Assembly (NCBI GenBank): GCA_038231775.1
Contig: JBBRKS010000001.1
Span: 1-64,000 of the forward strand
From: Stagnihabitans sp038231775
Lineage (GTDB): Bacteria > Pseudomonadota > Alphaproteobacteria > Rhodobacterales > Rhodobacteraceae
Length of the DNA: 64,000 nucleotides
Direction: 5' to 3'
The first letter of the stretch is position 1. Each line of letters starts with the position of its first letter. The translations under genes were made by a program, and so were the position numbers. This document shows, one piece after another, positions 9,079-16,013 of the stretch. The notes under the pieces are model-generated. The model had not been told where the DNA came from. It was given only the letters and a program-made list of their open reading frames with translations, and did no database searches.

Positions 9079-9456
9079 GTGACCGAAACGCGGCTTAGCT
9101 TCAAGGACATGTGCGAGCGCTTTGACGTGACGCCGCGCACGCTGCGCTATTACGAATACATCGAACTGCTGGCTCCTGAAAAATCAGGCCGCTCGCGGTT
9201 TTATGGCCCACGAGAATTGGCCCGGATGGTGCTGATCTTGCGCGGACGCCGGTTTGGTTTTTCGCTGGAGGAAATCCGGCAATGGCTGCTGATCTACAGC
9301 CAGAAAGGCACCGGGCCACAACTGGATGCATGGTTGCAATTGGCTGACCGGCAACTGGCCGCCCTGCACCAGCAGGAAAGCGAACTGCGCCAGACCATCG
9401 AAGACTTGCAAACCCTGCGCGCCACCGCGGTTGGCGAACTGGCCCAGATGAAGTGA
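9079..9456 (+). CDS. MerR family transcriptional regulator 1
   Basis: This 125-residue regulator has an N-terminal MerR winged helix-turn-helix (SFKDMCERFDVTPRTLRYYE), the GRSRFYGPRELARMVLILRG wing and a short C-terminal coiled coil. It lacks the C-terminal cysteines of metal-sensing members. I chose the GTG at 9079 because it follows a CAGGAGG ribosome site at 9067-9073. A second MerR paralog follows 86 bases downstream, ahead of an acyl-CoA dehydrogenase operon. Control of acyl-CoA degradation, as in LiuR-type MerR proteins, is the likeliest role, by inference. Confidence 0.85.
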   Translation: MTETRLSFKDMCERFDVTPRTLRYYEYIELLAPEKSGRSRFYGPRELARMVLILRGRRFGFSLEEIRQWLLIYSQKGTGPQLDAWLQLADRQLAALHQQESELRQTIEDLQTLRATAVGELAQMK

Positions 9457-9468
9457 CGTCACGTTCCA

Positions 9469-9484
9469 TTGACGTTAACGTCAA
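9469..9484. promoter_or_regulatory. Candidate MerR operator 2 (perfect 16-bp palindrome)
   Basis: TTGACGTTAACGTCAA is a perfect palindrome located between the two MerR genes. A second short palindrome, GTGACGTCAC, sits at 9453-9462 over the stop of the first MerR gene and shares the TGACGT half-site. The ACGT half-sites resemble operators described for MerR-type regulators of branched-chain and fatty acid catabolism (LiuR). The site precedes the second MerR gene and the beta-oxidation operon. Confidence 0.6.
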
Positions 9485-9542
9485 GAGGATTGCGGGACGG
9501 GCACGATCGCTGCATTCTTGGGCAAACATTCTTAGGGTTCAG

Positions 9543-9932
9543 ATGACCGAGACGCTGTCCATCCGTGCAATGTGTGACGCCTTTGACGTCACCCCCCGAA
9601 CTTTGCGCTTTTACGAACAAAAGGAACTGCTGTTCCCGATCCGCCAAGGCTCTCACCGGCTGTTCACCAAGCGTGACCGCGCACGGCTGACGCTGATCCT
9701 GCGCGGCAAGCGGTTCGGCTTTTCGCTGGAGGATATCCGCCAGCTTTTAGACATGTACGACCGCGACGGGTCAAGCGAAGGCCAGTTGGTGCGCACCTTT
9801 GGTCTGGCGCAGGACCGTTTGCACCAGATGGAGGCGCAGCGCGCTGAACTGGACGTCGCCATCGCAGAGTTGAAGGTTGAAATTGCACAAGGGGCGGCGA
9901 TGATCGCCGCTTTCAGCAAAGCCGCAGAATAG
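9543..9932 (+). CDS. MerR family transcriptional regulator 2
   Basis: This 129-residue MerR paralog has the helix-turn-helix SIRAMCDAFDVTPRTLRFYE, the wing SHRLFTKRDRARLTLILRG and a C-terminal coiled coil (QDRLHQMEAQRAELDVAIAE). I chose the ATG at 9543; upstream codons lie in the palindromic promoter region and are not protein-like. The acyl-CoA dehydrogenase start follows only 9 bases after its stop, so this regulator is probably the first gene of the beta-oxidation operon and its controller. Confidence 0.87.
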   Translation: MTETLSIRAMCDAFDVTPRTLRFYEQKELLFPIRQGSHRLFTKRDRARLTLILRGKRFGFSLEDIRQLLDMYDRDGSSEGQLVRTFGLAQDRLHQMEAQRAELDVAIAELKVEIAQGAAMIAAFSKAAE

Positions 9933-9941
9933 GGCCGAACG

Positions 9942-11669
9942 ATGTATGTCACTCCCTTGCAAGATATGGACTTTCTGTTGCACCGGGTTCTGAAGGTGCA
10001 GACCCTGGACATTCCGGGCTACGCCGACCTTGACCCGGCCTTTACCGGTGCGGTGCTGGAAGAGGCAGGCAAGCTGGCATCCGAGGTGCTGGCCCCCCTG
10101 AACACGGTGGGCGACCGCGAAGGCTGCCATCTGGAAAACGGCGTGGTGCGCACGCCCAAGGGGTTCAAGGCGGCGTTTGACGCGCTGCGGTCTGGCGGCT
10201 GGACGGCCCTTGATGCCGAGACGGAGTACGGTGGGCAGGGCCTGCCCTACATCATGCACACCGTGGTGAATGAGCCTTTTGTCAGCGCAAACATGGCGTT
10301 GAACATGTATATGGGGCTGACGCATGGCGCCTATTCCGCACTGCGCGCCCATGGCAGTGCGGAACAGAAGGCGTATTATCTGCCCAAGCTTGCGTCCTGC
10401 GAATGGACCGGCACGATGAACCTGACCGAACCGCAATGCGGCACCGATCTGGGGTTGATCCGCACCAAGGCCGACCCGCAGGGCGATGGATCTTACCTGA
10501 TCACGGGCACCAAGATCTTCATCTCGGCTGGTGATCACGACCTGGCCGACAACATCATCCATCTGGTGCTGGCCAAAGCGCCGGGCGGCGGGGACGGCAC
10601 CAAGGGCATCAGCCTGTTCGTGGTGCCCAAAGTGTTGCCGAACGGTCAGCGCAATCAGGTCGGCCCCGGCAAGGTCGAAGAAAAGATGGGCATCCACGGC
10701 AATGCCACCTGTGTGATGAACTTTGACGCCGCGACCGGCTGGCTGGTCGGTGACCTGCACAAGGGCATGCGCGCGATGTTCACCATGATGAACGAGGCGC
10801 GTCTGGGTGTTGGCATGCAAGGCTATGCCGTCGCCGAAGCGGCCTACCAAGAGGCGGTGACCTATGCCCGCGAACGCCTGCAGGGCCACGCGGTCGGCGT
10901 AAGCTCCGGCCCCGCCAACCCGCTGATCGTGCATCCTGACATCCGCCGCAGCCTGATGGATCAGAAGGCCTTTGTCGAAGGCGCGCGGGCTTTGACCTAT
11001 TGGGGTGCGACCCTTCTGGACCGCGCCCACCGCAATGGCGATGAGGCCTGCGAAGGTGTGGTCAGCCTGCTGATCCCGGTGATCAAGGGCTTTTTGACCG
11101 ACAAAGGCTTTGACGCCGCTGTGCAGGCGCAACAAATCTGGGGTGGCCACGGCTATATCGAAGACAACCCGATGAGCCAGTTCGCCCGCGACTCCCGCAT
11201 CGCGATGATCTACGAAGGGGCCAACGGGGTGCAGGCGCTTGATCTTGTCGGGCGCAAGCTGGCGGCTGAGGGCGGCAAGCCGGTCATGGCATTTTTCGAG
11301 ATGGTCAAGACCGAATGCACCGCCCATGACGCCGACCCGCGGATGGAGCCGTTCACCAAGGCGCTGAAAGTCGCGTCAAAACAGATGCAGGCGGCGGCAT
11401 TGTATTTCGTGAACACCGGGTTGAAAGCGCCCAACGATGCGCTGTCAGGATCCTCGGATTTTCTGCATCTGATGGGCCATGTGTGTCTGGGCCTGATGTG
11501 GGTCCGGATGGCCAGGGCCGCCCTTGACGGGGATGATGCGTTCAGCGCGACCAAACTTGTCACCGCCCGGCACTTTGTCACCCGCCACCTGCCCGCCTGC
11601 GCGCTGCATCTGGCGCGGATCGAGGCGGGCGGACAAACCGTGATGGCACTGGCACCAGAAGCCTTCTAG
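9942..11669 (+). CDS. Acyl-CoA dehydrogenase (long, C-terminal-extension type)
   Basis: This 575-residue flavoenzyme would introduce the alpha-beta double bond in an acyl-CoA. It is longer than classical 380-residue members and belongs to the group with an added C-terminal domain, which also contains the methylmercaptopropionyl-CoA dehydrogenase DmdC. Visible motifs are MNLTEPQCGTDLG (substrate/FAD region), the central LFVVPKVLPNGQ domain and IYEGANGVQALDLVGRKL, where Glu425 is the expected catalytic base. It is followed by a GST, a thiolase and a FadB-type protein, so it likely performs the first oxidation step of this operon. Chain-length preference cannot be read. Confidence 0.88.
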   Translation: MYVTPLQDMDFLLHRVLKVQTLDIPGYADLDPAFTGAVLEEAGKLASEVLAPLNTVGDREGCHLENGVVRTPKGFKAAFDALRSGGWTALDAETEYGGQGLPYIMHTVVNEPFVSANMALNMYMGLTHGAYSALRAHGSAEQKAYYLPKLASCEWTGTMNLTEPQCGTDLGLIRTKADPQGDGSYLITGTKIFISAGDHDLADNIIHLVLAKAPGGGDGTKGISLFVVPKVLPNGQRNQVGPGKVEEKMGIHGNATCVMNFDAATGWLVGDLHKGMRAMFTMMNEARLGVGMQGYAVAEAAYQEAVTYARERLQGHAVGVSSGPANPLIVHPDIRRSLMDQKAFVEGARALTYWGATLLDRAHRNGDEACEGVVSLLIPVIKGFLTDKGFDAAVQAQQIWGGHGYIEDNPMSQFARDSRIAMIYEGANGVQALDLVGRKLAAEGGKPVMAFFEMVKTECTAHDADPRMEPFTKALKVASKQMQAAALYFVNTGLKAPNDALSGSSDFLHLMGHVCLGLMWVRMARAALDGDDAFSATKLVTARHFVTRHLPACALHLARIEAGGQTVMALAPEAF

Positions 11670-11776
11670 GCTGATGGAGGACAGACGCCGAACCGGATCG
11701 CATAATGACGGATGACGCAAAACGGAATTGATCGACGGACCGCAACACCGCGCCCCAAAACCAGACCGGGAACCCG

Positions 11777-11989
11777 ATGCCGAAACGCTTTCGCCTGACC
11801 CGCCGCTTTCCCGTCGCCATGACGGAAGACGGCTACCGCCGCCTGAAACGCTTTGCCGGTGAGGCGGGTCTGGATGAAGGCGAAGCATTGTCCTTCCTGT
11901 TCGAACATTTCGATAGCGTCACTGATACCGACACCCTGACCCACCGCCTGCGCCTGTTCAACTTGGAGCTGGAGGACCGCAAGAAATGA
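11777..11989 (+). CDS. Small conserved hypothetical protein
   Basis: This 70-residue protein is rich in charged residues (MPKRFRLTRRFPVAMTEDGY at the start, ELEDRKK at the end) and contains GEALSFLFEHFDSV in the middle. It has no signal peptide or membrane segment. I do not recognise a functional family. The balanced composition and position inside the beta-oxidation gene run, 107 bases after the acyl-CoA dehydrogenase, suggest a real gene. The opposite strand carries only noise-like frames. Confidence 0.6.
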   Translation: MPKRFRLTRRFPVAMTEDGYRRLKRFAGEAGLDEGEALSFLFEHFDSVTDTDTLTHRLRLFNLELEDRKK

Positions 11990-12014
11990 CATGGCCCGTC
12001 GCAGTCGGTCGAAC

Positions 12015-12048
12015 GCCTCCGGCGGGGGAGTATTTGCACCTGAATGAA
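12015..12048 (+). repeat. Rhodobacterial dispersed repeat, left arm of an inverted pair
   Basis: The sequence GCCTCCGGCGGGGGAGTATT and the bases that follow it match the dispersed element also seen at 19635-19658 and 52241-52275. Its 3' part TGCACCTGAATGAA reappears inverted at 12193-12204. The two arms flank about 145 bases ahead of the GST gene. Confidence 0.6.
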
Positions 12049-12192
12049 ACTGCAAAGATCGACCCTGCCCCGATGATCCCCCGTTTTGGCTATCCGGTTC
12101 GGCGAGTCAGGTCTTCACCCAGGACGGTCATCGGCTCTCCAGCCTGTACCGCCCGCCAAATCTTCCCGATCAAGGTTAAATTCCGGTTAACT

Positions 12193-12242
12193 TCATTCAG
12201 GCAAAAATACTCTCCGGGGGTCCGGGGGTGGAAAACCCCCGG
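12193..12242 (-). repeat. Right arm of the inverted repeat plus GC-rich hairpin
   Basis: Read on the minus strand, 12193-12220 gives a GGAGAGTATTTTTGCCTGAA block that pairs with the arm at 12015-12048. Bases 12222-12242 form a perfect 8-bp stem (CCGGGGGT/ACCCCCGG) with a GGAAA loop, ending 24 bases before the GST ribosome site. No U-run follows, so it is not a classical terminator; attenuation or mRNA stabilisation is possible. Confidence 0.5.
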
Positions 12243-12278
12243 CGCCGGGCAAGGGCACACCACCACAGGAGACGCACT

Positions 12279-12905
12279 ATGAAACTTTACGGGTTTGGCG
12301 AAAGCGGAAATGCGTACAAGGTGGCGCTTTTGCTGGCTTTGACCGACACGCAATACGATCTGGAATCCGTGGCCTTTTTCAGCGGCGGCACCCGCACGGC
12401 GGAGTTCCGGGCGATCAACCCGATGGGCGAGGTGCCGGTTCTGGTCGACGGCGACATAACGCTTAGCCAATCGGGCGTGATGCTGGAATATCTGGCCGAA
12501 CAGACCGGCAAATTCGGCGGCCGCGATGCGGCAGAGCGGCGCGAAGTGTTGCGCTGGCTGTTCTGGGACAATCACAAATTCTCGTCCAACGCGGGCACCC
12601 TGCGGTTCCTGATGAACTTTCTGGCCCCCGACAAACGCCCCGAGGCGGTTTTTCCCTTTCTGCAAGGCCGCCTGAAATCGGCCTATCAGGTGCTGGACGG
12701 CCATCTGACCAGCCGCGAGTGGATCGTCGGGGCCCATCCGACAATCGCCGATCTGTCGTGTTGCAGCTACCTGTACTACCCCGAACCGTTTGGTTTTGAC
12801 CGCGCCGACTGGCCTCATATTGCAGGCTGGCTTGATCGGATTGCGGCCTTGCCGGGCTGGAAGCACCCCTATGATCTGATGCCGCGCGCCTTTTCCCCGC
12901 AGTGA
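12279..12905 (+). CDS. Glutathione S-transferase family protein
   Basis: This 208-residue protein has an N-terminal thioredoxin-like domain (MKLYGFGESGNAYKVALLLA) with the NPMGEVPVLVDGD cis-proline region and the QSGVMLEYLAE glutathione-binding loop, then a helical C-terminal domain. Start chosen at the ATG behind AGGAGA (12267-12272). It lies between acyl-CoA dehydrogenase and thiolase. Its role there is not obvious; glutathione-dependent detoxification of enoyl intermediates is one possibility, inferred only from position. Confidence 0.87.
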   Translation: MKLYGFGESGNAYKVALLLALTDTQYDLESVAFFSGGTRTAEFRAINPMGEVPVLVDGDITLSQSGVMLEYLAEQTGKFGGRDAAERREVLRWLFWDNHKFSSNAGTLRFLMNFLAPDKRPEAVFPFLQGRLKSAYQVLDGHLTSREWIVGAHPTIADLSCCSYLYYPEPFGFDRADWPHIAGWLDRIAALPGWKHPYDLMPRAFSPQ

Positions 12906-12923
12906 CGACGAAGTGAGGACCAC

Positions 12924-14135
12924 ATGACCGACGCCTTCATCTATGACGCGATCCGCTCTCCTCGGGGCAAGGGGCGGGCGGACGGCAGCCTGCAAGAGGT
13001 GACCGCCGTCGCCCTTTCGGCCCAGATTCTGGACGCTTTGGCCGCAAGGAACAGTCTGACCGGCCACGCGGTCGAAGATGTCATCTGGGGCAATGTGACC
13101 CAGGTGGGCGAGCAGGGCGGCTGTCTGGCCCGGTCTGCCGTACTGGCCTCAGGTCTTGATCAGGCGATCCCGGGCCTTGCGATCAACCGGTTCTGCGCAT
13201 CGGGAATGGAGGCGGTCAACATCGCCGCCAATCAGGTCCGGGGTGGTGCGGGCCACGGCTATATTGCAGGCGGGGTCGAAATGATGGGCCGCGTGCCGAT
13301 GGGATCAGACGGGGCGGCGATTGCGGTTGACCCCGGCCTTGCCATGAAGACCTACTTTGTCCCGCAGGGGATTTCGGCCGATATCATCGCAACCGAATAC
13401 GGGTTCACCCGCGACGAGGCGGACGCTTTGGCCGTCGAAAGCCAACGCCGTGCGGCCGTCGCCTGGGCCGAGGGGCGCTTTGCCCGCAGCGTCATTGCGG
13501 TGCGCGACCGCAACGGGCTTTTGATCCTGGACCGCGACGAATACATGCGGCCTTCAACCGACATGCAGACGCTTGGCGCGCTGAAACCAGCCTTTGCTGA
13601 AATGGGCGAGGGCATGCCCGGTTTCGACAAGGTCGCCTTGATGAAATACCCGCATCTTGAACGCATTCGCCATATTCACCACGCCGGAAACTCCAGCGGG
13701 ATCGTCGACGGGGCGGCGGCGGTTCTGGTCGGTGATGCCGAGTTTGGCCGCATCCACGGCATCAAACCGCGTGCCCGCATCCGCGCCACCGCGAAAATCG
13801 GCACCGATCCGACCATCATGCTGACCGGCCCGGTGCCCGTCACCGAACGCATCCTGACCAGCGCAGGCATGAACGTCCGCGACATCGACCTGTTTGAGGT
13901 GAACGAGGCGTTTGCCGCCGTTGTCCTGCGCTTTCAGCAGGCGTTTGACGTGGACCCGGCCCGCGTCAACGTCAACGGCGGGTCAATTGCGATGGGCCAT
14001 CCGTTGGGGGCCACCGGGGCGATGATCATCGGCACCATGTTGGATGAGATGGAGCGGCAGGACAAAGCGCTGGGTCTGGCCACGTTGTGTGTGGCCAGCG
14101 GCATGGGGGCTGCCACCATTCTGGAACGGGTCTGA
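12924..14135 (+). CDS. Acetyl-CoA C-acyltransferase (thiolase)
   Basis: This 403-residue thiolase would cleave 3-ketoacyl-CoA with CoA, giving acetyl-CoA and a shortened acyl-CoA. The acyl-accepting cysteine is Cys91 in NRFCASGMEAVN. The C-terminal GGSIAMGHPLGATGA carries the catalytic His, and CVASGMGAATILERV the second cysteine. Length and motif order fit FadA-type enzymes. It follows the GST gene by 18 bases and precedes the cupin/NTF2-like block and the FadB-like gene, completing a beta-oxidation set. Confidence 0.92.
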   Translation: MTDAFIYDAIRSPRGKGRADGSLQEVTAVALSAQILDALAARNSLTGHAVEDVIWGNVTQVGEQGGCLARSAVLASGLDQAIPGLAINRFCASGMEAVNIAANQVRGGAGHGYIAGGVEMMGRVPMGSDGAAIAVDPGLAMKTYFVPQGISADIIATEYGFTRDEADALAVESQRRAAVAWAEGRFARSVIAVRDRNGLLILDRDEYMRPSTDMQTLGALKPAFAEMGEGMPGFDKVALMKYPHLERIRHIHHAGNSSGIVDGAAAVLVGDAEFGRIHGIKPRARIRATAKIGTDPTIMLTGPVPVTERILTSAGMNVRDIDLFEVNEAFAAVVLRFQQAFDVDPARVNVNGGSIAMGHPLGATGAMIIGTMLDEMERQDKALGLATLCVASGMGAATILERV

Positions 14136-14137
14136 TC

Positions 14138-14587
14138 ATGGCCGAGCGCGTCTTTGAAGGTTTGGGGGACCAACTGACCAAGGCGCTGCTTTCGGCCGAT
14201 TTTGACCTGTACCGCAGCATCATGACACTGCCGGTAACCTTCACGCCACGCGGCGCCAAGGCTTATACCCTGAGTGACGATGCCGCCTTGCGCGACGATT
14301 TCGACCTTTATGTCTCGATCATCAGACTGCACGGCGTCACCGATATTTACCGGCTGGTTCTGGGGACAGACGCGGTGAGCGCGGATGAAATGGTGGTCCA
14401 GTGCAAAACGCATATTCTGGTGCGCGCACGACTGCTGGTTGACCCGTTCGAGACACGGATGCGGCTGTTGCGACAGGATGACAGGTGGCGGATTTCGGGC
14501 ATCGAAAGCTCTATCGGGCATCTGAACTGGGCGATGGGGCGGGCCGATGTCTTGTCTGATGGGCAATTTGAAAACCGGGGGGTGTGA
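14138..14587 (+). CDS. NTF2-like/SnoaL-like small protein A
   Basis: This 149-residue protein has the alternating helix/strand pattern of the NTF2-like fold (FDLYRSIMTLPVTFTP, then a C-terminal TRMRLLRQDDRWRISGIESS strand pair). It aligns along its length with the protein at 15510-16013: the pairs DLYRSIMTLPVTF / ATYRDHICLPCAV, GVTDIYRLV / RVTDYIRLV and MRLLRQDDRWR / LRLMCNRWR correspond. No catalytic residues are evident. It starts 2 bases after the thiolase stop and is followed directly by two cupin genes. Function unknown; the fold call is moderate confidence. Confidence 0.65.
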   Translation: MAERVFEGLGDQLTKALLSADFDLYRSIMTLPVTFTPRGAKAYTLSDDAALRDDFDLYVSIIRLHGVTDIYRLVLGTDAVSADEMVVQCKTHILVRARLLVDPFETRMRLLRQDDRWRISGIESSIGHLNWAMGRADVLSDGQFENRGV

Positions 14588-15058
14588 ATGCCGAAGCTTG
14601 ATCTGACAAAGGTGCCGGTCAAGACCGGGTCAATTTATCCTGAACCCTATGCGGCGATGGTCGCGGGACGGTCCAGCCTGCGGTTGGGCGATGCGGGCGG
14701 GCTGACACAGTTTGGTGCGAACCTTGTGATCTTGCAGCCCGGTGCCTTGTCCAGTCTGCGCCATTGGCATCTGAACGAGGATGAGTTTGTCATGGTGACC
14801 GAGGGTGACTGCGTTCTGGTGCAGGATGGCGGCGAAAGCCTGATGCAGGTCGGCGATTGTGCTGCGTTTGCCGCAGGGTCAACCGACGGGCACCAGTTCA
14901 TCAACCGCTCTGCCGTTGTGGCAAAGTTTCTGGTGGTTGGCACCAAATCCAGGGCCGAAGTTGCAACCTACAGCGACGTCGACCTGCAGGTGCATATCGC
15001 ATCCGGCAAGGCGCGCTTTACCTACAAGGATGGCAGCGACTGGACCGGGCCGCGCTGA
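14588..15058 (+). CDS. Cupin domain protein A
   Basis: This 156-residue single-domain cupin carries RHWHLNEDEFVMVTEG (metal-ligand His, His and Glu of motif 1) and GDCAAFAAGSTDGHQFINRS (His of motif 2), so a metal site is likely. It starts immediately after the NTF2-like gene and its stop overlaps the next cupin start (TGATG). It is clearly paralogous to the next protein. Substrate unknown; such cupins can be isomerases, dioxygenases or binding proteins. Confidence 0.82.
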   Translation: MPKLDLTKVPVKTGSIYPEPYAAMVAGRSSLRLGDAGGLTQFGANLVILQPGALSSLRHWHLNEDEFVMVTEGDCVLVQDGGESLMQVGDCAAFAAGSTDGHQFINRSAVVAKFLVVGTKSRAEVATYSDVDLQVHIASGKARFTYKDGSDWTGPR

Positions 15059-15510
15059 TGGCCAAACTGCCCGCCCAACCGCTGCAACAGGCCACGGGAG
15101 ACGCGCATCCCGTTCTGGGTGGCGGCTTGGGTGATTATGCCTATCAGCTTTTGTCCGACCCGGGAGGGCTTACGCAGTTCGGTGCCTTCATCGAAATCCT
15201 GCCGCCGGGAGCGCAATCGTCGTTTCGCCACTGGCATGAGGGCGAGGACGAGATGGTTCTGATCCTGTCAGGTGAGGTGGTTCTGGCCGAAGACGATGAG
15301 ACGACACTGTATCCCGGCGATGTCGCGTGCTGGCCCGCCGGTCTGGCAATCGGCCATTGCCTGCACAACCGCAGTGGGGCCGAGGCGCGCTATCTGGTGA
15401 TCGGATCACGCCGGGCAGATGACGTGATCCACTACCCCGACCACGACCTTGTCACCCACAAGACTGGCCCGGCGCGCGCTTATTTCCACGCCGATGGAAG
15501 GCCGCGCTGA
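15058..15510 (+). CDS. Cupin domain protein B
   Basis: This 150-residue cupin is paralogous to the preceding one. It shares LTQFGAFIEILPPGAQSS, RHWHEGEDEMVLILSGEVVL (His, His, Glu) and GDVACWPAGLAIGHCLHNRS (His). The ATG overlaps the previous stop, and the stop TGA overlaps the next ATG (TGATG at both ends), so the four small genes are tightly coupled. The pair probably arose by duplication. Function unknown. Confidence 0.82.
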   Translation: MAKLPAQPLQQATGDAHPVLGGGLGDYAYQLLSDPGGLTQFGAFIEILPPGAQSSFRHWHEGEDEMVLILSGEVVLAEDDETTLYPGDVACWPAGLAIGHCLHNRSGAEARYLVIGSRRADDVIHYPDHDLVTHKTGPARAYFHADGRPR

Positions 15511-16013
15511 TGGACGCCGCTGCCATCCTGCAATCTTGCCTTGATGCCGTGTCTGCCGCCGTTCTTGCTGACGATTGGGCGACGTACCGCGACCATATCT
15601 GCCTGCCCTGCGCCGTTGTCAGCCATGATGAAAGCAAGATCGTCAGCACCGAAGGCGATTTGCGCGCCGGATATGACGCGTTGCGCATGACGCTGAAGGC
15701 GAAGCGCGTGACCGACTACATCCGGCTGGTTGATCAGGCTGCATTTCTGGACCGCGACCTGATCTCTGGCTCGTATGTTTCGCATGTCATTGCCGGGGAG
15801 GATCGGGTGATTGCCCCGTACCGGACGTTGATGACGCTGCGGCTGATGTGCAACCGCTGGCGTGCGGCCTCTGTCACCAACGGGCTGGCCAACAGCCGCT
15901 GGCCCTTGGTGCGGCTGGAACTGCCGCCCGAGACGGCCACAGAAATGACCGCAGAATTGACCGCCGAAAAGACTCTGGAACTGCCCCCTGAAACGCAAGG
16001 ACCCAAGACATGA
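15510..16013 (+). CDS. NTF2-like/SnoaL-like small protein B
   Basis: This 167-residue protein is a diverged paralog of the protein at 14138-14587, with LADDWATYRDHICLPCAVVS, a central VTDYIRLVDQAAFLDRD, and YRTLMTLRLMCNRWRAASVT. It differs by a C-terminal tail rich in Glu and Thr (ETATEMTAELTAEKTLELPP), likely disordered. It overlaps the cupin gene upstream and the FadB-like gene downstream by 1 and 4 bases. The four-gene order A-cupin-cupin-B is mirror-like. Confidence 0.65.
   Translation: MDAAAILQSCLDAVSAAVLADDWATYRDHICLPCAVVSHDESKIVSTEGDLRAGYDALRMTLKAKRVTDYIRLVDQAAFLDRDLISGSYVSHVIAGEDRVIAPYRTLMTLRLMCNRWRAASVTNGLANSRWPLVRLELPPETATEMTAELTAEKTLELPPETQGPKT

Noticed and set aside
9771..11327. 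Minus-strand open frame of 518 codons
   Set aside because: Antisense to the acyl-CoA dehydrogenase gene; His- and Arg-rich composition typical of a shadow frame.
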